A DNA stretch of 64,000 bases from Stropharia rugosoannulata (lineage: Eukaryota; Basidiomycota; Agaricomycetes; Agaricales; Strophariaceae). Every line of letters begins with the position of its first letter. Position 1 is the first letter of the stretch. The position numbers and the translations under genes are program-made. A model generated the notes under the pieces. The model saw only the letters and a program-made list of their open reading frames with translations. It searched no databases and was not told where the DNA came from. The stretch is from the NCBI GenBank assembly GCA_028532985.1, contig JANCIK010000011.1, forward strand, positions 1,922,001 through 1,986,000, read 5' to 3'. Shown here in pieces: positions 22,001-34,010 of the stretch.

Positions 22001-22875
22001 GCATGGCTGTGATGTCCGCAACGACGATGCCAGAGCTCTGCATTGAGGGGTACAGTGGACGACGATGAAGCAGAGCATGCAGATTCGCAAATGGGACGAG
22101 TGAGACCATCCAGAATAGCAGAGTGCGATGCATTGATGGTTGCAGTGAAGATGGTCTTGCCAGAGTGGTTGAAGTACATCTTCTTTGCATCGATCTCAAT
22201 CAAGATGCCAGAGCGCTTGGTGAGGTACAGGCATGCAAGCAGATTGTTGTGTAACTTGGGGACATGCAGAACATGTTTGATGACTACAGCGTCCGCTTTC
22301 TTGCCATTGATGACTGGATGGAACACCACATTGCCAACACCCTCAGAGTAGACGATGGAATCATCTGCAAGACGAATTGGGACACAGTGGGGCTTGTACT
22401 CCACAATCCAGTCTTGATGAGGCGTCATGTGGCTAGTTGCACCTGTATCTGCGAGCCAGTCGAAATCGTTGCCTTGTGCGTCACCCGTAGCAAGTGCAGA
22501 TGCAAAACCTGCATACTCGACGATTTGCGACGTCTCCTCTGCTGGGGGCGAAGCAGAGTGTGCCATTTGACCAACAGCTGCCAGAGTCGACCACATGCTA
22601 ACTGGGTCATGCAGAATGTGAGCCAAGTGTGATTTCAGCTTGTTCTGAACATGACTGTGGATGTAAACAGCAGCAGCAGTCGACTTGCTTGTCCATGCGT
22701 CCTGTGCCTCGATCTCAGCCATAGACGGCATAAGAGAGAGCAGAGGATGCTTGCATTCACCTGTAACCAGACGCCATAGCTCCTGAGAGCGTAACCATGC
22801 TTTGATGTTGCAAGACCAGAGTTGATAGTTGGCAGTGCTCAGTTTGTCAAACTGAGGTGTTGCGAAGAAACTCAT
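19081..22875 (-). pseudogene. Copia gag-pol, unit 4 (most single-base deletions)
   Basis: RT deletion junction at 20230/20231. At least five private one-base losses are visible against the neighbours: near 20267, 20871, 21354, 21478 and 21881, plus a three-base loss near 19207. The gag-protease-integrase finger frame (21736-22875) is open, and unlike units 1-3 it has four Gs near 22047. The concentration of small deletions in this one unit is out of line with the few substitutions and suggests low local read support. Confidence 0.86.
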
Positions 22876-23261
22876 GATTGCAGGTGAAGCGAAGTGGTGA
22901 ACGACGTGAAGTGGTATGAGGTGGTAGCTGAGAATGGCGCAAACGATGTGGCAAAGTTGCGAGGCGAGCTGGGCTGAAATGCACGAGCAGTGGGCAGAAC
23001 ACTTGCAGTATCACAATTAGGCCGAGTTGAGCACTTGCAGTAAAAAATGTCGATTGCACGAGCAGCACTGAACCGATTGACACGAGACTGTGCAAGAGGG
23101 TGGTTCGAAGATGCGGAACGTGTGTGATCGAGTTGTGCGAACGACAGTGACGATGTGCTAGTGCAGTGAGCAAAACTGTTTGAGAGTGTCAATTGGACGG
23201 AGTTGAGCACTCTGGTGAAGAACAGTGTATTGCGAGTGAACGGCGAATCGTGATGACCTGT

Positions 23262-24008
23262 GAAGGTGTTAGATTACATAGGATTGGACTGACCATCAGC
23301 AGTAGATTAGATATCGTGTACTATATTTAGTACACTCCATATATAGTTAATCTCGCTTATGGTAGTATATAAGGCATGTACTAGTGTAGATGCCTCTCAA
23401 TCTCTTACCACCACCATCTCTGTGTGAGTTAGGTTCGCTCTCTGCGCCTGTAAGCAGTCTGCTTTCAACAGGTTATGAGCCCTGCGCTCTGAGCATCCTA
23501 CTCATCACTTCTCTACTGTCCTTTCTCCACTGAGTGGCTTGGTACTTAACCTAACACTCAACATCGTTCATTTTGCCTCGTTTTTTCGTGAGCATGACTG
23601 CCACGTCACGACCGTCGTTCTGGTACCACCTGCATTCCACCAGCTTGCACGGTTATCGAGCAATCCGCTTCTTTTGGTTTTAGGTCAATAGCACTCTCTT
23701 GGTGTTCACCAGAGACTTTGCTCCCCGGGCTCTCCTGATCGTCGAAACACGTGGTTCTTTCGAGGACCTCATCGTTACACATGCCTCTTGTCACTTGCCC
23801 CTTCTGTTGAAAGCAGACTGCTTACAGGCGCAGAGAGCGAACCTAACTCACACAGAGATGGTGGTGGTAAGAGATTAAGAGGCATCTACACTAGTACATG
23901 CCTTATATACTACCATAAGCGAGATTAACTATATATGGAGTGTACTAAATATAGTACGCAATATCTAATCTACTGCTGATGGTCAGTCCAATCCTATGTA
24001 ATCTAACA
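23262..24008. repeat. Self-integration junction 4
   Basis: GAAGG 23262-23266, plus LTR 23267-23470, inverted leader 23471-23804, minus LTR 23805-24008. It retains the full CCCCGGG run of junction 1. Confidence 0.88.
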
Positions 24009-24050
24009 CTCCCCCGTGACCAAGGCAGTCTCTATACTACAGTATATACA

Positions 24051-27000
24051 CTATGGTTGAACTCCCATGTGAGAGCGACAGTAATCTACTTTCGCTGCTG
24101 AGAGCGGTTTGGTAAGAATGTCAGCCACCTGTTGTGTTGTGGGTATAAACGAAGGTGTAATGACTCTGTTCTGTACAGCGTCGTAGCCAGTAAAAGCGAA
24201 GGTCAAGGTGCTTCATACGTCCGTGGTGCTCTGGGTTCTTCGATACACTGATAGCAGACTGATTGTCAATGTGCAGTGTGGAGGGAACCGGAATCATGAA
24301 GCCAAACTCGCGCAGAATGTTGCGCATCCAGGAGATCTCCTTGCCAGCCTCAACAGCAGCAACAAACTCAGCTTCAGTGGTGGAAAGCGTCACAATGCTC
24401 TGCAACTTGCTAGACCAGCTAATTGCACCACCAGCCATGAGAACGACGTATCCACCTGTAGAGCGTCCAGTGTCCTTGCAGTTGCCGTGTGCAGCATCAC
24501 AGTAAGTTGAGAACAGATCTGTACCAAGTGAACCAGAGTAAACCAACTTGTACTCAAGTGTTCCTTTCAGATACTTGAACAAGTGCTTGACTGCTGTCCA
24601 ATGCTGTGGTCCAGGATTGCTGTTAAAGCATGTGAGATAGGACACAGTGTGTGCAATGTCAGGACGTGTCATTGTGGCGAGATACTGAAGGGAACCAATG
24701 GCGCTGAGGTAGGGAACATTTCACATGAACTCAATATCGTCAGAACTGCTTGGTGCCATTGCATGAGTGAGGACAGTGCCAGCTGACATGGGAGTGGTGA
24801 CAGGAATTGCATCTTGCATACTGTAACGTTCAAGCATGTCCAGAATGAACTGGCGCTGGTGAAGCGAAATCTTGCATTTGCTGCAATCCCTGGTAATGCC
24901 AACACCTAGTAGAAACTCTGTCGCACCGAGATCCCTCCATTTGAAGCGTGCACTGAGTTGCTTCACAGCACGGTCAATGGATGAAGTTGATTTGGATGCA
25001 AACGTGATGTCGTCAATGTAGATGGGCACGAAAATGCGAACTGTGCCATCTGAGTAGATGTACACTGACCTGTCTGCTTCCACACGCTTGAAACCCATAT
25101 CAGTGAGAACAGAGTGTAACTTGGTGTTCCACTGCCTAGCTGATTGCTTGAGACCGTAAAGTGACTTGCGCAGCTTGCAGACCTTGTTTGGTGCACCTTC
25201 AGACTGTAGCCCTTTGCGACGATACGAGCCTTATAGCGCTCCACAGTGCCATCTGCATGACGCTTGACCTTGAAGACCCAATCAGAACCAATAGCCTTTG
25301 CACCAGGTGGCAAGTCAACGATTTCCCAAGTGTTGTTCTGCAGCAGTGTGTTGTACTCTGCATTTGCTGCATCACGCCATCTGTCTGTGTTGTCGCCCTT
25401 GAGTGCCTGCTTGTAGTTCTTGGGATCCGACACAGTAGCAGCACCAGCAAACTGAACCTCTTCCAAGCCTTCATCAACAGTGTAACTGTCGAGTTCGTCA
25501 TTATCGAGGTCATCTGTCTCAGAAGGTGGCGTAGACGGCGGTAGAGGTACAGCAGCAGGTTTGACTTTCCACCATTCACCAGGAGGTTGAGATTCACGTG
25601 TAGTGCGTCTCAGAGGCTCAGCAACGACTTTGGGTTCCACAGGAATGGGAGGTGCAGCACTACGAGGCAGTTTGGGCACGTTTGCAGCAGAATGCTGATC
25701 TCGTCGAGTTGAGCATGTTGGTGTTTTCGACGATTGCGGAATGTGATGCGATGACTCCAACTTGGGTGTGGTACTGTCAGACTCGTCTTTCGACGCCCTA
25801 TCCAATGGTACTTGACTCGACTTGCTGGGACCAGCGGTTGGACCGGAATGCACATACGATTTCCCAGAATGCGAATTGGGCAGAGTTGAGCACTTTGGTA
25901 AACTCGACGATTTTGCACCAGTGGTTGGTGTCTGCCAGTTGGGAGTAGGTGCATCGTGTTCGTCGTCAGATGACGAGTCAGATGGTGCTGGTCCCACCAA
26001 AGGAGGTGCAGTTGGTGTGTCCGAGTCATCAGTGTCCAAGTCAGGCAAATAGGCAGCAGTTGAATCCCCCCCAGAATCTGGCACATCTGAGAAGTGTGAA
26101 GACGTGCCCTTTGGAAACAGGTTGATTGGTGAAGTCACCTTCAAACCAGGGAAACTGTGTTCGTCAAAGATAGCACGTTCTGAGATCACATACTTCTTAG
26201 TGGACGGATTGTAGAACTGCCAGCCTTTGTAGCCTGTAGGATAACCGACGAAAATGCACTTCTCAACGTGTGGTTGAAGTGACTTGCGTTTGTCTCTCTG
26301 CACAAAGACGTACGCAGCACAACCAAAAACACGGAGATGGCTCATATCGGGTTTCTTGCCATGCCATGCAGTGTAGGGCACAGAGTCAGTCAGAGACGAC
26401 CTGTTCCACACATGAATGTAAGCAAACACTGCAAGTCGCCAAAACGAGAGTGGGAGCTTTGCCTCTACCAGCATTGCAGTGACGTGCTCAGCAATAGTGC
26501 GATTGGCACATTCAGCTACACCATTCTGCTGAGGCCGATTGCATGTGCTGTGGCGCCTGTGAATGCCGCATTGCTCCATAAACCGTATGAACTCGTTTGA
26601 CATGTATTCACCAGCCTTGTCATCCTGCATTGCCTTGATTTTTGCATTCAGCTGGTTCTCTGCATATGCCTTGTACACCTTAAATGCATCAAATGCATCC
26701 GACTTGCGCTTCAGGAACATGACAGCATGCAGGTGAGTGCAGTCATCAATGAATGTGATCCAGTAGCGATGTCCCTCAGGTGTAGGCACTGAGAGCGGAC
26801 CATGCAAGTCAGAATGCACCAATTCCAGCGGTTTGGTTGATTTGCGAGTTGAGCTCGGAAATGTGCCAGACATCATCTTGCCAGCCAAGCATGGTTCGCA
26901 AATCGGATCTGGTTGCTCTTTCGATGTTACGAGCATGCCAGTGACCAGACCCTTGGAGAGCAGCTTGTTGATGTGTGCATGGCTGTGATGTCCGCAACGA

Positions 27001-27851
27001 CGATGCCAGAGCTCTGCATTGAGGGGTACAGTGGACGACGATGAAGCAGAGCATGCAGATTCGCAAATGGGACGAGTGAGACCATCCAGAATAGCAGAGT
27101 GCGATGCATTGATGGTTGCAGTGAAGATGGTCTTGCCAGAGTGGTTGAAGTACATCTTCTTTGCATCGATCTCAATCAAGATGCCAGAGCGCTTGGTGAG
27201 GTACAGGCATGCAAGCAGATTGTTGTGTAACTTGGGGACATGCAGAACATGTTTGATGACTACAGCGTCCGCTTTCTTGCCATTGATGACTGGATGGAAC
27301 ACCACATTGCCAACACCCTCAGAGTAGACGATGGAATCATCTGCAAGACGAATTGGGACACAGTGGGGCTTGTACTCCACAATCCAGTCTTGATGAGGCG
27401 TCATGTGGCTAGTTGCACCTGTATCTGCGAGCCAGTCGAAATCGTTGCCTTGTGCGTCACCCGTAGCAAGTGCAGATGCAAAACCTGCATACTCGACGAT
27501 TTGCGACGTCTCCTCTGCTGGGGGCGAAGCAGAGTGTGCCATTTGACCAACAGCTGCCAGAGTCGACCACATGCTAACTGGGTCATGCAGAATGTGAGCC
27601 AAGTGTGATTTCAGCTTGTTCTGAACATGACTGTGGATGTAAACAGCAGCAGCAGTCGACTTGCTTGTCCATGCGTCCTGTGCCTCGATCTCAGCCATAG
27701 ACGGCATAAGAGAGAGCAGAGGATGCTTGCATTCACCTGTAACCAGACGCCATAGCTCCTGAGAGCATAACCATGCTTTGATGTTGCAAGACCAGAGTTG
27801 ATAGTTGGCAGTGCTCAGTTTGTCAAACTGAGGTGTTGCAAAGAAACTCAT
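24051..27851 (-). pseudogene. Copia gag-pol, unit 5 (longest array frame, 962 codons)
   Basis: This is the reference copy for the array. Gag occupies about residues 1-130 with no zinc knuckle. Protease follows with DTG at 143-145. The integrase zinc finger is WHRRCGHHSHAH...CEPC at about 282-321, and the integrase core triad is D348, D411, E447 with the expected 35-residue spacing. A Ser/Pro/Asp-rich linker follows, then the N-terminal RT (WEIVDLPPGAKAIGSDW). At 25201/25202 the 181-nt deletion removes motif A and shifts the frame; the last 80 or so residues of the open frame (24963-27851) are out-of-frame translation. RT resumes in another frame (24721-25098) with YIDD, then TGA, then RNase H. 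A two-base loss near 24183 breaks RNase H before its end. Integrase looks intact, RT cannot be. Confidence 0.9.
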
Positions 27852-28237
27852 GATTGCAGGTGAAGCGAAGTGGTGAACGACGTGAAGTGGTATGAGGTGG
27901 TAGCTGAGAATGGCGCAAACGATGTGGCAAAGTTGCGAGGCGAGCTGGGCTGAAATGCACGAGCAGTGGGCAGAACACTTGCAGTATCACAATTAGGCCG
28001 AGTTGAGCACTTGCAGTAAAAAACGTCGATTGCACGAGCAGCACTGAACCGATTGACACGAGACTGTGCAAGAGGGTGGTTCGAAGATGCGGAACGTGTG
28101 TGATCGAGTTGTGCGAACGACAGTGACAATGTGCTAGTGCAGTGAGCAAAACTGTTTGAGAGTGTCAATTGGACGGAGTTGAGCACTCTGGTGAAGAACA
28201 GTGTATTGCGAGTGAACGGCGAATCGTGATGACCTGT

Positions 28238-28984
28238 GAAGGTGTTAGATTACATAGGATTGGACTGACCATCAGCAGTAGATTAGATATCGTGTACTAT
28301 ATTTAGTACACTCCATATATAGTTAATCTCGCTTATGGTAGTATATAAGGCATGTACTAGTGTAGATGCCTCTCAATCTCTTACCACCACCATCTCTGTG
28401 TGAGTTAGGTTCGCTCTCTGCGCCTGTAAGCAGTCTGCTTTCAACAGGTTATGAGCCCTGCGCTCTGAGCATCCTACTCATCACTTCTCTACTGTCCTTT
28501 CTCCACTGAGTGGCTTGGTACTTAACCTAACACTCAACATCGGTCATTTTGCCTCGTTTTTTCGTGAGCATGACTGCCACGTCACGACCGTCGTTCTGGT
28601 ACCACCTGCATTCCACCAGCTTGCACGGTTATCGAGCAATCCGCTTCTTTTGGTTTTAGGTCAATAGCACTCTCTTGGTGTTCACCAGAGACTTTGCTCC
28701 CCGGGCTCTCCTGATCGTCGAAACACGTGGTTCTTTCGAGGACCTCATCGTTACACATGCCTCTCGTCACTTGCCCCTTCTGTTGAAAGCAGACTGCTTA
28801 CAGGCGCAGAGAGCGAACCTAACTCACACAGAGATGGTGGTGGTAAGAGATTAAGAGGCATCTACACTAGTACATGCCTTATATACTACCATAAGCGAGA
28901 TTAACTATATATGGAGTGTACTAAATATAGTACGCAATATCTAATCTACTGCTGATGGTCAGTCCAATCCTATGTAATCTAACA
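28238..28984. repeat. Self-integration junction 5
   Basis: GAAGG 28238-28242, plus LTR 28243-28446, inverted leader 28447-28780, minus LTR 28781-28984. It has a private T-to-G (CATCGGTCATT near 28543). Sequences on its left (unit 5 leader) carry the variants shared by units 5-7. Confidence 0.88.
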
Positions 28985-29026
28985 CTCCCCCGTGACCAAG
29001 GCAGTCTCTATACTACAGTATATACA

Positions 29027-32000
29027 CTATGGTTGAACTCCCATGTGAGAGCGACAGTAATCTACTTTCGCTGCTGAGAGCGGTTTGGTAAGAATGTCAG
29101 CCACCTGTTGTGTTGTGGGTATAAACGAAGGTGTAATGACTCTGTTCTGTACAGCGTCGTGTAGCCAGTAAAAGCGAAGGTCAAGGTGCTTCATACGTCC
29201 GTGGTGCTCTGGGTTCTTCGATACACTGATAGCAGACTGATTGTCAATGTGCAGTGTGGAGGGAACCGGAATCATGAAGCCAAACTCGCGCAGAATGTTG
29301 CGCATCCAGGAGATCTCCTTGCCAGCCTCAACAGCAGCAACAAACTCAGCTTCAGTGGTGGAAAGCGTCACAATGCTCTGCAACTTGCTAGACCAGCTAA
29401 TTGCACCACCAGCCATGAGAACGACGTATCCACCTGTAGAGCGTCCAGTGTCCTTGCAGTTGCCGTGTGCAGCATCACAGTAAGTTGAGAACAGATCTGT
29501 ACCAAGTGAACCAGAGTAAACCAACTTGTACTCAAGTGTTCCTTTCAGATACTTGAACAAGTGCTTGACTGCTGTCCAATGCTGTGGTCCAGGATTGCTG
29601 TTAAAGCATGTGAGATAGGACACAGTGTGTGCAATGTCAGGACGTGTCATTGTGGCGAGATACTGAAGGGAACCAATGGCGCTGAGGTAGGGAACATTTC
29701 ACATGAACTCAATATCGTCAGAACTGCTTGGTGCCATTGCATGAGTGAGGACAGTGCCAGCTGACATGGGAGTGGTGACAGGAATTGCATCTTGCATACT
29801 GTAACGTTCAAGCATGTCCAGAATGAACTGGCGCTGGTGAAGCGAAATCTTGCATTTGCTGCAATCCCTGGTAATGCCAACACCTAGTAGAAACTCTGTC
29901 GCACCGAGATCCCTCCATTTGAAGCGTGCACTGAGTTGCTTCACAGCACGGTCAATGGATGAAGTTGATTTGGATGCAAACGTGATGTCGTCAATGTAGA
30001 TGGGCACGAAAATGCGAACTGTGCCATCTGAGTAGATGTACACTGACCTGTCTGCTTCCACACGCTTGAAACCCATATCAGTGAGAACAGAGTGTAACTT
30101 GGTGTTCCACTGCCTAGCTGATTGCTTGAGACCGTAAAGTGACTTGCGCAGCTTGCAGACCTTGTTTGGTGCACCTTCAGACTGTAGCCCTTTGCGACGA
30201 TACGAGCCTTATAGCGCTCCACAGTGCCATCTGCATGACGCTTGACCTTGAAGACCCAATCAGAACCAATAGCCTTTGCACCAGGTGGCAAGTCAACGAT
30301 TTCCCAAGTGTTGTTCTGCAGCAGTGTGTTGTACTCTGCATTTGCTGCATCACGCCATCTGTCTGTGTTGTCGCCCTTGAGTGCCTGCTTGTAGTTCTTG
30401 GGATCCGACACAGTAGCAGCACCAGCAAACTGAACCTCTTCCAAGCCTTCATCAACAGTGTAACTGTCGAGTTCGTCATTATCGAGGTCATCTGTCTCAG
30501 AAGGTGGCGTAGACGGCGGTAGAGGTACAGCAGCAGGTTTGACTTTCCACCATTCACCAGGAGGTTGAGATTCACGTGTAGTGCGTCTCAGAGGCTCAGC
30601 AACGACTTTGGGTTCCACAGGAATGGGAGGTGCAGCACTACGAGGCAGTTTGGGCACGTTTGCAGCAGAATGCTGATCTCGTCGAGTTGAGCATGTTGGT
30701 GTTTTCGACGATTGCGGAATGTGATGCGATGACTCCAACTTGGGTGTGGTACTGTCAGACTCGTCTTTCGACGCCCTATCCAATGGTACTTGACTCGACT
30801 TGCTGGGACCAGCGGTTGGACCGAATGCACATACGATTTCCCAGAATGCGAATTGGGCAGAGTTGAGCACTTTGGTAAACTCGACGATTTTGCACCAGTG
30901 GTTGGTGTCTGCCAGTTGGGAGTAGGTGCATCGTGTTCGTCGTCAGATGACGAGTCAGATGGTGCTGGTCCCACCAAAGGAGGTGCAGTTGGTGTGTCCG
31001 AGTCATCAGTGTCCAAGTCAGGCAAATAGGCAGCAGTTGAATCCCCCCCAGAATCTGGCACATCTGAGAAGTGTGAAGACGTGCCCTTTGGAAACAGGTT
31101 GATTGGTGAAGTCACCTTCAAACCAGGGAAACTGTGTTCGTCAAAGATAGCACGTTCTGAGATCACATACTTCTTAGTGGACGGATTGTAGAACTGCCAG
31201 CCTTTGTAGCCTGTAGGATAACCGACGAAAATGCACTTCTCAACGTGTGGTTGAAGTGACTTGCGTTTGTCTCTCTGCACAAAGACGTACGCAGCACAAC
31301 CAAAAACACGGAGATGGCTCATATCGGGTTTCTTGCCATGCCATGCAGTGTAGGGCACAGAGTCAGTCAGAGACGACATAGGTAGCCTGTTCCACACATG
31401 AATGTAAGCAAACACTGCAAGTCGCCAAAACGAGAGTGGGAGCTTTGCCTCTACCAGCATTGCAGTGACGTGCTCAGCAATAGTGCGATTGGCACATTCA
31501 GCTACACCATTCTGCTGAGGCCGATTGCATGTGCTGTGGCGCCTGTGAATGCCGCATTGCTCCATAAACCGTATGAACTCGTTTGACATGTATTCACCAG
31601 CCTTGTCATCCTGCATTGCCTTGATTTTTGCATTCAGCTGGTTCTCTGCATATGCCTTGTACACCTTAAATGCATCAAATGCATCCGACTTGCGCTTCAG
31701 GAACATGACAGCATGCAGGTGAGTGCAGTCATCAATGAATGTGATCCAGTAGCGATGTCCCTCAGGTGTAGGCACTGAGAGCGGACCATGCAAGTCAGAA
31801 TGCACCAATTCCAGCGGTTTGGTTGATTTGCGAGTTGAGCTCGGAAATGTGCCAGACATCATCTTGCCAGCCAAGCATGGTTCGCAAATCGGATCTGGTT
31901 GCTCTTTCGATGTTACGAGCATGCCAGTGACCAGACCCTTGGAGAGCAGCTTGTTGATGTGTGCATGGCTGTGATGTCCGCAACGACGATGCCAGAGCTC

Positions 32001-32837
32001 TGCATTGAGGGGTACAGTGGACGACGATGAAGCAGAGCATGCAGATTCGCAAATGGGACGAGTGAGACCATCCAGAATAGCAGAGTGCGATGCATTGATG
32101 GTTGCAGTGAAGATGGTCTTGCCAGAGTGGTTGAAGTACATCTTCTTTGCATCGATCTCAATCAAGATGCCAGAGCGCTTGGTGAGGTACAGGCATGCAA
32201 GCAGATTGTTGTGTAACTTGGGGACATGCAGAACATGTTTGATGACTACAGCGTCCGCTTTCTTGCCATTGATGACTGGATGGAACACCACATTGCCAAC
32301 ACCCTCAGAGTAGACGATGGAATCATCTGCAAGACGAATTGGGACACAGTGGGGCTTGTACTCCACAATCCAGTCTTGATGAGGCGTCATGTGGCTAGTT
32401 GCACCTGTATCTGCGAGCCAGTCGAAATCGTTGCCTTGTGCGTCACCCGTAGCAAGTGCAGATGCAAAACCTGCATACTCGACGATTTGCGACGTCTCCT
32501 CTGCTGGGGGCGAAGCAGAGTGTGCCATTTGACCAACAGCTGCCAGAGTCGACCACATGCTAACTGGGTCATGCAGAATGTGAGCCAAGTGTGATTTCAG
32601 CTCGTTCTGAACATGACTGTGGATGTAAACAGCAGCAGCAGTCGACTTGCTTGTCCATGCGTCCTGTGCCTCGATCTCAGCCATAGACGGCATAAGAGAG
32701 AGCAGAGGACGCTTGCATTCACCTGTAACCAGACGCCATAGCTCCTGAGAGCATAACCATGCTTTGATGTTGCAAGACCAGAGTTGATAGTTGGCAGTGC
32801 TCAGTTTGTCAAACTGAGGTGTTGCAAAGAAACTCAT
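29027..32837 (-). pseudogene. Copia gag-pol, unit 6
   Basis: It is open from Gag through integrase into the linker (30588-32837, 749 codons, the last part out of frame after a G loss near 30823). It has the RT deletion at 30179/30180, the TGA and an open RNase H (29027-29650). It keeps three extra codons, LPM, before SSLTDSVPY in integrase that units 1-5 lack and the plus-strand copy at 52.1 kb has, so the LPM form is ancestral. It shares with unit 7 ECKRPLL and QNELKSH in Gag. Confidence 0.88.
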
Positions 32838-33222
32838 GATTGCAGGTGAAGCGAAGTGGTGAACGACGTGAAGTGGTATGAGGTGGTAGCTGAGAATGGC
32901 GCAAACGATGTGGCAAAGTTGCGAGGCGAGCTGGGCTGAAATGCACGAGCAGTGGGCAGAACACTTGCAGTATCACAATTAGGCCGAGTTGAGCACTTGC
33001 AGTAAAAAACGTCGATTGCACGAGCAGCACTGAACCGATTGACACGAGACTGTGCAAGAGGGTGGTTCGAAGATGCGGAACGTGTGTGATCGAGTTGTGC
33101 GAACGACAGTGACAATGTGCTAGTGCAGTGAGCAAAACTGTTTGAGAGTGTCAATTGGACGGAGTTGAGCACTCTGGTGAAGAACAGTGTATTGCGAGTG
33201 AACGCGAATCGTGATGACCTGT

Positions 33223-33968
33223 GAAGGTGTTAGATTACATAGGATTGGACTGACCATCAGCAGTAGATTAGATATCGTGTACTATATTTAGTACACTCCA
33301 TATATAGTTAATCTCGCTTATGGTAGTATATAAGGCATGTACTAGTGTAGATGCCTCTCAATCTCTTACCACCACCATCTCTGTGTGAGTTAGGTTCGCT
33401 CTCTGCGCCTGTAAGCAGTCTGCTTTCAACAGGTTATGAGCCCTGCGCTCTGAGCATCCTACTCATCACTTCTCTACTGTCCTTTCTCCACTGAGTGGCT
33501 TGGTACTTAACCTAACACTCAACATCGTTCATTTTGCCTCGTTTTTTCGTGAGCATGACTGCCACGTCACGACCGTCGTTCTGGTACCACCTGCATTCCA
33601 CCAGCTTGCACGGTTATCGAGCAATCCGCTTCTTTTGGTTTTAGGTCAATAGCACTCTCTTGGTGTTCACCAGAGACTTTGCTCCCGGGCTCTCCTGATC
33701 GTCGAAACACGTGGTTCTTTCGAGGACCTCATCGTTACACATGCCTCTCGTCACTTGCCCCTTCTGTTGAAAGCAGACTGCTTACAGGCGCAGAGAGCGA
33801 ACCTAACTCACACAGAGATGGTGGTGGTAAGAGATTAAGAGGCATCTACACTAGTACATGCCTTATATACTACCATAAGCGAGATTAACTATATATGGAG
33901 TGTACTAAATATAGTACGCAATATCTAATCTACTGCTGATGGTCAGTCCAATCCTATGTAATCTAACA
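33223..33968. repeat. Self-integration junction 6 (rightmost)
   Basis: GAAGG 33223-33227, plus LTR 33228-33431, inverted leader 33432-33764, minus LTR 33765-33968. A one-base contraction near 33685 distinguishes it. To its right unit 7 has an ordinary 5' end, so this is the last rearranged junction. Confidence 0.88.
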
Positions 33969-34010
33969 CTCCCCCGTGACCAAGGCAGTCTCTATACTAC
34001 AGTATATACA

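Noticed and set aside
8344..33968. Array as a CRISPR or conventional satellite
   Set aside because: The unit is a 5-kb gag-pol element with LTRs; there are no short repeats with unique spacers.
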